A stretch of 61,267 nt of DNA, taken from the IMG/VR virus record IMGVR_UViG_3300042896_001037, positions 1 to 61,267 of that record; one strand, given 5' to 3'. Below the pieces are notes generated by a model. The model was given only the letters and a program-made list of their open reading frames with translations. It made no database searches and was not told the origin of the DNA. Position 1 is the stretch's first letter. Every line of letters begins with the position of its first letter. Made by a program: the position numbers and the translations under genes. Of this stretch, positions 45,589 to 52,410 are shown piece after piece. The stretch comes from a virus.

Positions 45589-46205
45589 CAACAACTGTAT
45601 TTACAACAATTTTAGTAGCATTAATAACTGCTGTACTAGGTCCTATTATAGTAGCTTGGTTTAAACTAAAAATGGAAAAAAAATCCCAAAATACTTTAAT
45701 GTTTGATGCTCTTGAAACTTCAACTTTAGTAGATACTCAACTTGAAATCGTATTAGAGGAATTAGAATGTGATAGAGTATGGATTGCTCAATTCCATAAC
45801 GGAGGTCATTTTTACCCTACAGGTAAATCTATTCAGAAATTTTCTATATTTTACGAAAAATGTACCCCTGAAACTCCAAACATACAAGGTACATTTCAAA
45901 ATATTCCTGTATCTTTATTTCCTAGAGTACTTTCTAAAGTATATAAAGACAATGAACTGTATGTTTCTGATGTAGAAAATGATGAGGATACATATGGGTT
46001 AGAATTTTTTACTAACCAATGTGGTACTAAATCAGCTTGCATAGTGGGTTTACACAGTTTAGATGACCATTTAATAGGAATAATGGGAATATCATTTAAA
46101 GAACCACATCACTTAGAAAAAGATAAATGGATATTCCTTAGACAAAAAGTAGGAGTTATAGGAACATTACTTTCTGAATATTTATACGCGACAAACAAAA
46201 AATAA
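45585..46205 (+). CDS. Membrane-anchored GAF-like domain protein, 206 aa
   Basis: One N-terminal membrane helix (VALITAVLGPIIVAWFKLKM, about 9-28), then a soluble domain: ECDRVWIAQFHNGGHFYPTG opens it, and VGLHSLDDHLIGIMGISFKE ends it, in the manner of GAF-type sensor domains. A phage protein of this type is common in marine T4-likes but not characterised. Start overlaps the upstream stop by four bases (ATGA). Confidence 0.65.
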   Translation: MTTTVFTTILVALITAVLGPIIVAWFKLKMEKKSQNTLMFDALETSTLVDTQLEIVLEELECDRVWIAQFHNGGHFYPTGKSIQKFSIFYEKCTPETPNIQGTFQNIPVSLFPRVLSKVYKDNELYVSDVENDEDTYGLEFFTNQCGTKSACIVGLHSLDDHLIGIMGISFKEPHHLEKDKWIFLRQKVGVIGTLLSEYLYATNKK

Positions 46206-46208
46206 TTT

Positions 46209-46223
46209 AATATTTATTATAAA
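46209..46223 (+). promoter_or_regulatory. Late-type promoter motif
   Basis: AATATTTATTATAAA immediately before the ATG at 46224. Confidence 0.45.
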
Positions 46224-46742
46224 ATGAAAAACCAAAAATTAAACAAAGAATTTTACAGAATGCAACAATTAGCAGGCATTATAAATGAATCATCAGATTT
46301 AACAGCTAACCAAATTGCATTAAATTATTCTAATACTTCCCCTAATACAACCCCAGGTGCAACCCCAGGTGAAACACCTTTAAAAAATAAAATTAGAGAA
46401 ATGATTTTAGCTGAATTAGGTAATCCTGATGATAAAGAAGCAGTTTATGAAGATGGAGAATTAGAAGAAGCTAAAAAAGATGAAGAAGTAGAAGACGTTG
46501 AAATAACAGATACAACTGAAGAAGAACCTGAAGAAGATGTACCGGCTGAAGAAGCACCTGCTACAGGTGGTAGCTTAGAAGACATAGCTGCAGACATGGA
46601 AGGTACAGAAGGCGACTTAATGGATCATTTAATGAAAGCCCTTAAAGTTGCTAAAGGAATGAACAATGAAAAACTAGAAACACAAATAGGAAACACACTA
46701 AAATTTTTCGTTAGCGAATATATTGGTGGAGAAGAACAGTAA
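46224..46742 (+). CDS. Acidic protein with EFYRMQQLAGIINE peptide, 172 aa
   Basis: Residues 9-22 are EFYRMQQLAGIINE followed by S, a (L/I)-x-E-S site. A Pro/Thr/Gly linker (NTTPGATPGETP) leads to a second amphipathic helix (LKNKIREMILAELG), then an acidic stretch of D/E and a helical C terminus with DLMDHLMKALKVAKGM. The same peptide occurs at both ends of the 798-residue protein at 52411. The profile fits a virion-internal or scaffold-like protein; no enzyme domain is visible. Confidence 0.65.
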   Translation: MKNQKLNKEFYRMQQLAGIINESSDLTANQIALNYSNTSPNTTPGATPGETPLKNKIREMILAELGNPDDKEAVYEDGELEEAKKDEEVEDVEITDTTEEEPEEDVPAEEAPATGGSLEDIAADMEGTEGDLMDHLMKALKVAKGMNNEKLETQIGNTLKFFVSEYIGGEEQ

Positions 46743-46772
46743 ACAATTAAATCTATATAAACAATCAAATCT

Positions 46773-46946
46773 ATGAACACAACAGAAATTTTTAACGCAA
46801 TTCAAGAACAATTAGCTACTTTAGAAGCTGAACATGGTAAAACATCAAAAGCAGCTCGTGGTAGAGCACGTAGTGCCGCTAACAATATTAAAAAATTAGC
46901 AGCAGAATTTAAGAAAACTTCAACTGCAGAAGACAAAGCAGCTTAA
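46773..46946 (+). CDS. Histone H1-like (Hc1-type) basic protein, 57 aa
   Basis: MNTTEIFNAIQEQLATLEAE then HGKTSKAARGRARSAANNIK and KLAAEFKKTSTAEDKAA. The order acidic helix, GKTSKAARGRARSAANNI, KLxxEFKKxS is that of the Hc1/histone-H1-like proteins of Bacteroidota (GxKAAGTRARKxxxELxKLLKEFRKxS). It should bind DNA without sequence preference. Located among genes with targeting-like peptides, so a DNA-condensing role in the head or on host DNA is possible (inference). It has its own short leader. Confidence 0.7.
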   Translation: MNTTEIFNAIQEQLATLEAEHGKTSKAARGRARSAANNIKKLAAEFKKTSTAEDKAA

Positions 46947-46949
46947 AAA

Positions 46950-47750
46950 ATGGAACAACCTATTAATGAACCTTTTACTTCAGAGGAATCTCAAGAGATA
47001 TACCAGAATTTTAAGACCATTATTAATAGTCGTTTAGATAAACTTTACAACTCAAAAGGCTCGGACGGCGAACAATACGCATATAGTATCGCCGTTAAGC
47101 AAATGAGAAAAAAACAAGCTGATAAATTAGCAGAACCAACAACTGAAGAACCTATGGAACAAGGAGACAAATTAAAAGAAATGATTCAATCAGCATTATC
47201 TAAACCCTTATCTGAAAAGAAAGGTATAGATAGAACAGGTCCTAAAGGAAAACCAGATGGAAAAATTGATTCTAAAGATTATTTAGCTGCTGTAGATTTA
47301 GCTATTAAAAAATCTAAAAGTAATTTAGATGAAGATCTTGATTTAGGTCATGAAGATAATGAACCACATATGCTTAAAGCGGATCTATATCGTATTGGAA
47401 AATATGCTATGGAACTTTACAAAATGGTTGATCAATTTGAAGGTGAACAAGAAGTTGATTTTCCACATTGGTGGCAAGCAAAAATTATTGAAGCTAAAAA
47501 TATGTTAGTTTCAGCTAAGCATTACCTGGATTTTGAATTAAAAGAACCTCAACTAGATGCTATGGTAGACGTAGCTTCTGAAGAAGGAGCTATTGATGAA
47601 ATGTCAAAAAAACAAATCAAAAAACGTGGTGAAATATTTGATACTTTAACAGCTAAAGGCATGCCCGATGAAAAAGCAGGTAAAATTGCTACATCAACTG
47701 CAATGAAGAAAAAAATTAAAGAAGCTATTTTAGCTAAACTTAAAAAATAA
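46950..47750 (+). CDS. Hypothetical protein with EF-hand-like loop, 266 aa
   Basis: Residues about 90-107 contain GPKGKPDGKIDSKDY, similar to a dockerin/EF-hand Ca-binding loop (DxDGxIDxxD). Preceded by an amphipathic helix LKEMIQSALSKPLSEK; C terminus is basic (MSKKQIKKRGEIFDTLTAKG, MKKKIKEAILAKLKK). The His/Trp segment PHWWQAKIIEAKNML suggests a helical bundle in the middle. No enzyme motif. Start three bases after the Hc1-like gene. Confidence 0.65.
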   Translation: MEQPINEPFTSEESQEIYQNFKTIINSRLDKLYNSKGSDGEQYAYSIAVKQMRKKQADKLAEPTTEEPMEQGDKLKEMIQSALSKPLSEKKGIDRTGPKGKPDGKIDSKDYLAAVDLAIKKSKSNLDEDLDLGHEDNEPHMLKADLYRIGKYAMELYKMVDQFEGEQEVDFPHWWQAKIIEAKNMLVSAKHYLDFELKEPQLDAMVDVASEEGAIDEMSKKQIKKRGEIFDTLTAKGMPDEKAGKIATSTAMKKKIKEAILAKLKK

Positions 47751-48220
47751 TGACTAAAGATCAACTTAAGAGAAGAATTCAAGACTTAGCTCGTCAAGTA
47801 TACTCTGCTAACACTATTACCCCAGCAGAAGCTATCGAATACGATGAGTTAACTAAATTCCCTGAACTTAAAAAAGTTATAGTTGATTTACTTACTTTAG
47901 AATATGATAATTTTTTATCCTCAATTGATTGGGTAGCACCTCGTCCTTCCACATTTAGAATTAATTTAAAAAACGACCAAAATTTTTATTTAATTTATGG
48001 AAGACGTAGTTGGATTGCTCAAGTAGAAGGTAAAAAATACTATTTACTTAATTTACCTGAAGAAGAAAGAGCTTCTCAATCTATAGCAAACATGCTAAGA
48101 TATGGCGTTAAAGGAGAAGAAGGTGATAGTGAAACTGGAGCAGGAATTGAAAGTGTAGAAACACCACCAGGAGAAACATCACCAGAAGAAACCACACCAA
48201 CTGAACCAACTCCAGCATAA
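47750..48220 (+). CDS. Hypothetical protein with PxET tail, 156 aa
   Basis: An N-terminal helix (DQLKRRIQDLARQVYSANTI), a compact middle with tyrosine/tryptophan (FYLIYGRRSWIAQVEGKKYY), and a C-terminal tail ETPPGETSPEETTPTEP. The same TPPGETP-type linker ends the next gene and occurs in the protein at 46224. First base shared with the stop of the upstream gene. Confidence 0.65.
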   Translation: MTKDQLKRRIQDLARQVYSANTITPAEAIEYDELTKFPELKKVIVDLLTLEYDNFLSSIDWVAPRPSTFRINLKNDQNFYLIYGRRSWIAQVEGKKYYLLNLPEEERASQSIANMLRYGVKGEEGDSETGAGIESVETPPGETSPEETTPTEPTPA

Positions 48221-48238
48221 TAATTTAAAATTAAATAA

Positions 48239-48547
48239 ATGAAAAAATTTCAATTAAAAGAATTAATTAAAGAAGAAATTAAAAATATTCTTGAAAACTC
48301 AGAAGAAAAAATAAATACAGGTTTATTTAATGAAAAATTAAAAGATTTTTATTTAGAATTAAGGAGTAATAAAATAGGAATAAGTACACTTGAATTACAA
48401 AATATATTAGATTTAATTGAATTATTAGTACTTAAAGCTAGAGAAAGCTCTTTAACCCAAGCTCAAGAAGATAGAATTAAATTAATTCTTGATCCTAATA
48501 ATAGATTATCAACTGAAGAAACCCCTCCCGGAGAAACTCCAACATAA
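48239..48547 (+). CDS. Small protein with LKELIKEEI N terminus, 102 aa
   Basis: Begins MKKFQLKELIKEEIKNILEN, the clearest form of the shared N-terminal peptide (ILE-N as possible cleavage). Leu-rich helices follow and the protein ends in ETPPGETPT. No domain recognised. Its stop overlaps the next start by one base. Confidence 0.65.
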   Translation: MKKFQLKELIKEEIKNILENSEEKINTGLFNEKLKDFYLELRSNKIGISTLELQNILDLIELLVLKARESSLTQAQEDRIKLILDPNNRLSTEETPPGETPT

Positions 48548-49773
48548 TGGATATTTTAGAACAATTCATCCGTGATATAGCTTACAAATTTCCTAAAGGA
48601 TATCCTGATATGAAGGATAAACAGGATTATTTATTATTTGAACGTGAATTGTTTAAACATAATATTGATTTAAGAGAAGGAACTAGATCATCTAATTCCC
48701 GTAAAGCAATTGATGCTATTGTAAATTCTAAAGAAGGTAAAGCTGTTGGATTAACTAAAATGGCTAATGATTCTAGAATAGGTAATATAAATAAAATAGA
48801 TAAAGATAAATTTATTGAAATTTTAAATAGTTTATTTAATTCCCCTAAAATAAAAATATATAGTCCTAAAGAAGGACCTAATTTAAGTTCAAAATACAAT
48901 ATGTTTGAATTTGATTTAGAAGATGAAGGACAAGTACAAATTACTTTAGCAGGTGGAGCAAATGAAGGTGAAAAATATGAAAAAAATTTATTAGGTAAAT
49001 TACAATCTGCTGCTGGAGAATCTTTAGATTCAATAGAAGATTATGAAACAAAACAAATATTTTCTACCTTAGGAATTGATCCTTCCCAATTAACATCTAA
49101 AGATATTTATTTTGCAGGTGCATCTGATACCTCAAGACAACTTTCATTTGATGGCCCTCAAGATTTAGGAGAAAAAATTTCAGATATAGTAATTACTACA
49201 CCAAACAAAACATATTATCTTTCAATTAAAAATGTGGGTGGTTCTGCGATATATAATGGTGGAAATCTTCCATTTATTGTATTTGATAAAGAAGGTAAAG
49301 TAATATTTGATAAATCAAAATTTAATGATAATCCATTATTTGCAGATATATTTGATACTTTAAATATTGATTCTCAAAAAATAGCAGATGGGTTAAATAA
49401 TTATGTTAATCAAACAGGTGTACCAAATAATTGGGAATCTATTGATGGAGTAGATTTAAGTAAAGTAAAAAAATTACTTGCTTCATCTTTTGGATATGGT
49501 TATTGGTATGTTAGAGAAAAACCTGGAGGAAAATTATTTATTTATCATGTAGCAACTGCTGAAGATGCTTACAAAATGGTAGGCGAACTAAGACCAGATT
49601 CAGTTAAAGTAAAATACCCAGGCCCTACAACTAAAGTTTTAGAAGTAAGAATTGAAACAGATAGTGAAGTATTAGAGGGAGGTAAAACTACTCCTTTAGT
49701 ATATCAAATTGTAGCTAGAAATGCTTCTGGTAAACTTCTTCCATTAAGAATGAATATTAGAACTAATAAATAA
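48547..49773 (+). CDS. Hypothetical protein, possible PD-(D/E)XK-like fold, 408 aa
   Basis: No clear family. A segment KISDIVITTPNKTYYLSIKN (about 213-232) has the spacing D-I-V-I...Y-L-S-I-K seen in restriction-like nucleases (Asp on one strand, Lys after SxK on the next), with an Asp/Glu-rich region upstream. The surrounding structure is alpha/beta. If it is a nuclease it lacks a DNA-binding partner domain. Set among candidate virion-carried proteins. Confidence 0.6.
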   Translation: MDILEQFIRDIAYKFPKGYPDMKDKQDYLLFERELFKHNIDLREGTRSSNSRKAIDAIVNSKEGKAVGLTKMANDSRIGNINKIDKDKFIEILNSLFNSPKIKIYSPKEGPNLSSKYNMFEFDLEDEGQVQITLAGGANEGEKYEKNLLGKLQSAAGESLDSIEDYETKQIFSTLGIDPSQLTSKDIYFAGASDTSRQLSFDGPQDLGEKISDIVITTPNKTYYLSIKNVGGSAIYNGGNLPFIVFDKEGKVIFDKSKFNDNPLFADIFDTLNIDSQKIADGLNNYVNQTGVPNNWESIDGVDLSKVKKLLASSFGYGYWYVREKPGGKLFIYHVATAEDAYKMVGELRPDSVKVKYPGPTTKVLEVRIETDSEVLEGGKTTPLVYQIVARNASGKLLPLRMNIRTNK

Positions 49774-49784
49774 TATTTATTATC
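49772..49784 (+). promoter_or_regulatory. Late-type promoter motif
   Basis: AATATTTATTATC directly before the ATG at 49785. Confidence 0.45.
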
Positions 49785-50459
49785 ATGGACAAATCACGTT
49801 TAAAACACCTTATCAAAGAAGTATATTTAAAAAAAGATACTTGCAATTGTGGTTGTCACGATTGTGACAACGTAGGTAATACTGGTGTTGTACTAAATGA
49901 AAGTTTAGTTAAAAAAGAGATATTGTCGGAGAATCTGCGATATCACGTGGATAAACAACTCCCACTTACCGAAAACACGTTCCGATATGGTTCTGAATCG
50001 TTCCTTAATTTATGGGCAGAAGCTCGTTCACTGTATTTACGTGAAATTATTCATGTAAACGAAGATGATAAAGAAATTTTAGAGGAAACTGATTTAGGTA
50101 ACTATGGTTTATATGAAGGTGTTAAAGTACCTTTAGATCTTCTTTTACTTGAAAACGAGGAACTTGAAGAAGCTGAAGGTAAAAAGAAAAACCCACCAAT
50201 TGGAAAACCAAAACGTGGTGGATCTAAAAAATTCTACGTTTACGTTAGAAAACCTGGAGGCGGAATTAAAAAAGTATCTTTTGGAGACACTACAGGCCTA
50301 TCAGCTAAAATAAACAACCCAGAAGCACGTCGTGCATTTGCAAAACGTCATGACTGTGCTAATAAAAAAGATAGAACAAAAGCATCTTATTGGTCATGTC
50401 GTTTACCAAGATATGCTAAATTGCTTGGATTAAAATCATCTTTTTCAGGATTCTGGTGA
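49785..50459 (+). CDS. Conserved virion-like protein, basic C-terminal domain, 224 aa
   Basis: The C-terminal 75 residues (GGSKKFYVYVRKPGGGIKKV, then PEARRAFAKRHDCANKKDRT and SYWSCRLPRYAKLLGL) are a module I know from conserved structural-region proteins of marine T4-like phages. N terminus: DKSRLKHLIKEVYLKKD, the shared peptide, then a Cys/His patch (CNCGCHDC). Several L-x-E sites follow in the first hundred residues (VLNE-S, ILSE-N, PLTE-N), more than expected by chance and suggestive of stepwise prohead processing. Four bases overlap with the next gene. Confidence 0.7.
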   Translation: MDKSRLKHLIKEVYLKKDTCNCGCHDCDNVGNTGVVLNESLVKKEILSENLRYHVDKQLPLTENTFRYGSESFLNLWAEARSLYLREIIHVNEDDKEILEETDLGNYGLYEGVKVPLDLLLLENEELEEAEGKKKNPPIGKPKRGGSKKFYVYVRKPGGGIKKVSFGDTTGLSAKINNPEARRAFAKRHDCANKKDRTKASYWSCRLPRYAKLLGLKSSFSGFW

Positions 50460-50866
50460 TGGATAGGCTTCGAAAACTTATTAACGAAGTTCTTTCTGAA
50501 GAAAAGAAAAAACGAGACAGATGTCTTCGTATTGCAGATCGCAAATATGATAAACCATCTGCTTACAAATCGGGTGCTGTTGTAAAATGCCGCCAAGGAA
50601 CTATTTGGAAAGATTTAAAAGAAGAAGTAATTCAAGAAAAAGTTAAAGAAACCCTCCGTACTTGGTTTTCCCGCAAAGGTGCACCTGGTAAAAAAGGTGG
50701 ATGGGTAGATTGCAACGCACCAATCAGAAAAGATGGTGATATAACAGGATATAAAGCATGTGGTAGGGAAAAAGGAGAAACACGTTCAAAATATCCTTCA
50801 TGTCGTCCTACAGCAGCTCAATGTAAAACACCTGGTAAAGGTAAAACTTGGGGTAAAACAAAATGA
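50456..50866 (+). CDS. Cys-rich virion-like protein (DUF5872-like), 136 aa
   Basis: Starts MMDRLRKLINEVLSEEKKKR (shared peptide with VLSE). Then RCLRIADRKYDKPSAYKSGA and VKCRQGTIWK resemble the DUF5872-type module, and GGWVDCNAPIRKDGDITGYK with CGREKGETRSKYPSCRP complete a Cys-rich basic C terminus (four Cys). Basic overall, so DNA or capsid binding is plausible. ATGA overlap with the previous and next genes. Confidence 0.7.
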   Translation: MMDRLRKLINEVLSEEKKKRDRCLRIADRKYDKPSAYKSGAVVKCRQGTIWKDLKEEVIQEKVKETLRTWFSRKGAPGKKGGWVDCNAPIRKDGDITGYKACGREKGETRSKYPSCRPTAAQCKTPGKGKTWGKTK

Positions 50867-51441
50867 TTAAATTAATAAACATATTAAAAGAAATTACTGA
50901 AGGTAAACAAATAGGAGAAATTTATCATTTTACCTCACTAGACTCAACACCTGATATATTAGAATCTGGAAAATTAGAACCATCCCCAGATAGATCAGAA
51001 AAATTAGGATTTATATCATTTACAAGAAATAGAGCTTTATCAACTTTAGGAGGTTTTAAATCTCAAGTTAGAATAACAATAGATGGGGATAAATTATCAA
51101 ATAAATACCAAATTCTTCCATATGCTCAACTTAAACCTGAAATCAAAAGAGATGAAAAAGATTGGGATACTCCATATTCTCGATCTACCCAAAATTCAGA
51201 ATCAGAATTGATAATTCCTTCTAAAAAATACAGTGGTAAAATTAATATAACACCTTATATTAAAAAATTAGATATAATAATTTATGATGATATGGACACA
51301 TATCATGAGGATCAAATAGGTGAAATTAATAAAATTAATAATATTTCTAAAAAATTAAATATTCCTGTAGAATATTACAAATATCCAAATCGAAAAAATA
51401 ATTCATATTGGTCTCCTCAAAAAAATAAAACTGTAAATTAA
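50863..51441 (+). CDS. ADP-ribosyltransferase-like protein with ITE-G targeting peptide
   Basis: 192 residues. After MIKLINILKEITE-GK (shared peptide, with ITE-G matching the T4 prohead protease consensus), the sequence shows the three ART landmarks: IYHFTS (H22), LGFISFTRNR (S52-x-T) and SESELIIP (E113-x-E115), with DGDKLSNKYQILPYA between. That layout (H...SxT...ExE) is typical of bacterial mono-ADP-ribosyltransferase and related folds. T4 carries Alt, also an ADP-ribosyltransferase, in its head with a targeting peptide; this gene could be the equivalent, which is inference. Target unknown. Confidence 0.65.
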   Translation: MIKLINILKEITEGKQIGEIYHFTSLDSTPDILESGKLEPSPDRSEKLGFISFTRNRALSTLGGFKSQVRITIDGDKLSNKYQILPYAQLKPEIKRDEKDWDTPYSRSTQNSESELIIPSKKYSGKINITPYIKKLDIIIYDDMDTYHEDQIGEINKINNISKKLNIPVEYYKYPNRKNNSYWSPQKNKTVN

Positions 51442-51446
51442 AAATT

Positions 51447-51872
51447 ATGATTAAATTAACAGATATATTAAGCGAAGCTGAATTAAATAAATGTCCAATT
51501 CCAACTCAAAATATAGAGTTGAATTTACAAAATAGACAAAAATCAATCAATGAGTATGGATATGGACCTTTAAATCCAAATGAACCAAATGATAAGTTTT
51601 GGCAAGCAAAAGTAGATATGTGGCAACTAGATTCTGTAGAAGAAGCTAAAACTTCACGTTGTGGTAATTGTGCGGCATTTGATGTTACAACAAAAACATT
51701 AGATTGCATAGCTAAAGGAATTGGCACAGATGGAGGATCAGAAGATCCATTTGATGTTATTAAAGCTGGAAAATTAGGATATTGTAGAATGCTTAAATTT
51801 AAATGTGCTGCTGCTCGAACCTGTGATGCTTGGGTTGTTGGTGGTCCTATTACAGATGACAAAACCGTATAA
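51447..51872 (+). CDS. Cysteine-rich conserved phage protein, 141 aa
   Basis: N-terminal IKLTDILSEAELNK is the shared peptide (LSE-A). The C-terminal half has a regular Cys pattern: RCGNCAAFD, LDCIAKG, GYCRMLKFKC and RTCDAWVVGGP, six Cys in total, like a conserved protein of marine T4-like phages; the pattern recalls small Fe-S or zinc proteins. Function unknown. Overlaps the next gene by 17 bases in another frame. Confidence 0.7.
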   Translation: MIKLTDILSEAELNKCPIPTQNIELNLQNRQKSINEYGYGPLNPNEPNDKFWQAKVDMWQLDSVEEAKTSRCGNCAAFDVTTKTLDCIAKGIGTDGGSEDPFDVIKAGKLGYCRMLKFKCAAARTCDAWVVGGPITDDKTV

Positions 51873-52119
51873 CGATATAGAAGTTACAGATAAATATATT
51901 ATTCGTGAATTTAACGAAAATATAGACCCAATAGAACTTATGTGGCATCGCGATGATGAATCTCGCACTATTGAAATTTTAGAAGATACAAATTGGCAAC
52001 TTCAATTAGAAAATTGCTTGCCTACCTCACTAAAAGATCGTATATTCATCCCAAAACACGAATGGCATCGTGTGATTAAAGGAACAGGAACTTTAAAATT
52101 AAAAATACATAAATTATGA
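51856..52119 (+). CDS. Conserved phage hypothetical, cupin-like, 87 aa
   Basis: MTKPYNDIEVTDKYIIREFN then ELMWHRDDESRTIEILEDTN and FIPKHEWHRVIKGTGTLKLK. The combination WHRD...EVLxxxxWQxQ...IPKxxxHRVIKG is seen in a small family of phage proteins with a single-domain beta fold. The paired His could bind a metal. Start ATG at 51856 chosen because it removes an improbable Leu-rich extension. Confidence 0.7.
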   Translation: MTKPYNDIEVTDKYIIREFNENIDPIELMWHRDDESRTIEILEDTNWQLQLENCLPTSLKDRIFIPKHEWHRVIKGTGTLKLKIHKL

Positions 52120-52373
52120 AATTAAATAATTTAAAACAATTAGTTAAAGAAGAACTTAATCGTACTTTAAATGAAGTTAAAGTCAAAATCGAGTATATTA
52201 CAGAAGACCCAAAGGATGGCGGCCCAGACTTTTCTGGATCTACAATAGAACAAATTAATCAAGCTGATTTTGATAAACATAAAGATAACGTTCAATCTAG
52301 TTTTTGGAGAGAAATAGCTAAATCAGTAACAGATGAACGTATTTATAAAGTAACAGAAGTAACAAAACTATAA
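52116..52373 (+). CDS. Small protein with LKQLVKEEL N terminus, 85 aa
   Basis: MKLNNLKQLVKEELNRTLNE then VKVKIEYITEDPKDGGPDFS. The first 20 residues are the shared peptide (TLNE-V); the rest is a small alpha/beta piece. ATGA overlap with the previous gene. Confidence 0.65.
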   Translation: MKLNNLKQLVKEELNRTLNEVKVKIEYITEDPKDGGPDFSGSTIEQINQADFDKHKDNVQSSFWREIAKSVTDERIYKVTEVTKL

Positions 52374-52388
52374 ATTACCTACTTTTTA

Positions 52389-52400
52389 ATATATTTATAA
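52389..52400 (+). promoter_or_regulatory. Late-type promoter motif
   Basis: ATATATTTATAA, eleven bases before the ATG at 52411. Confidence 0.5.
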
Positions 52401-52410
52401 CAAAAATAAA

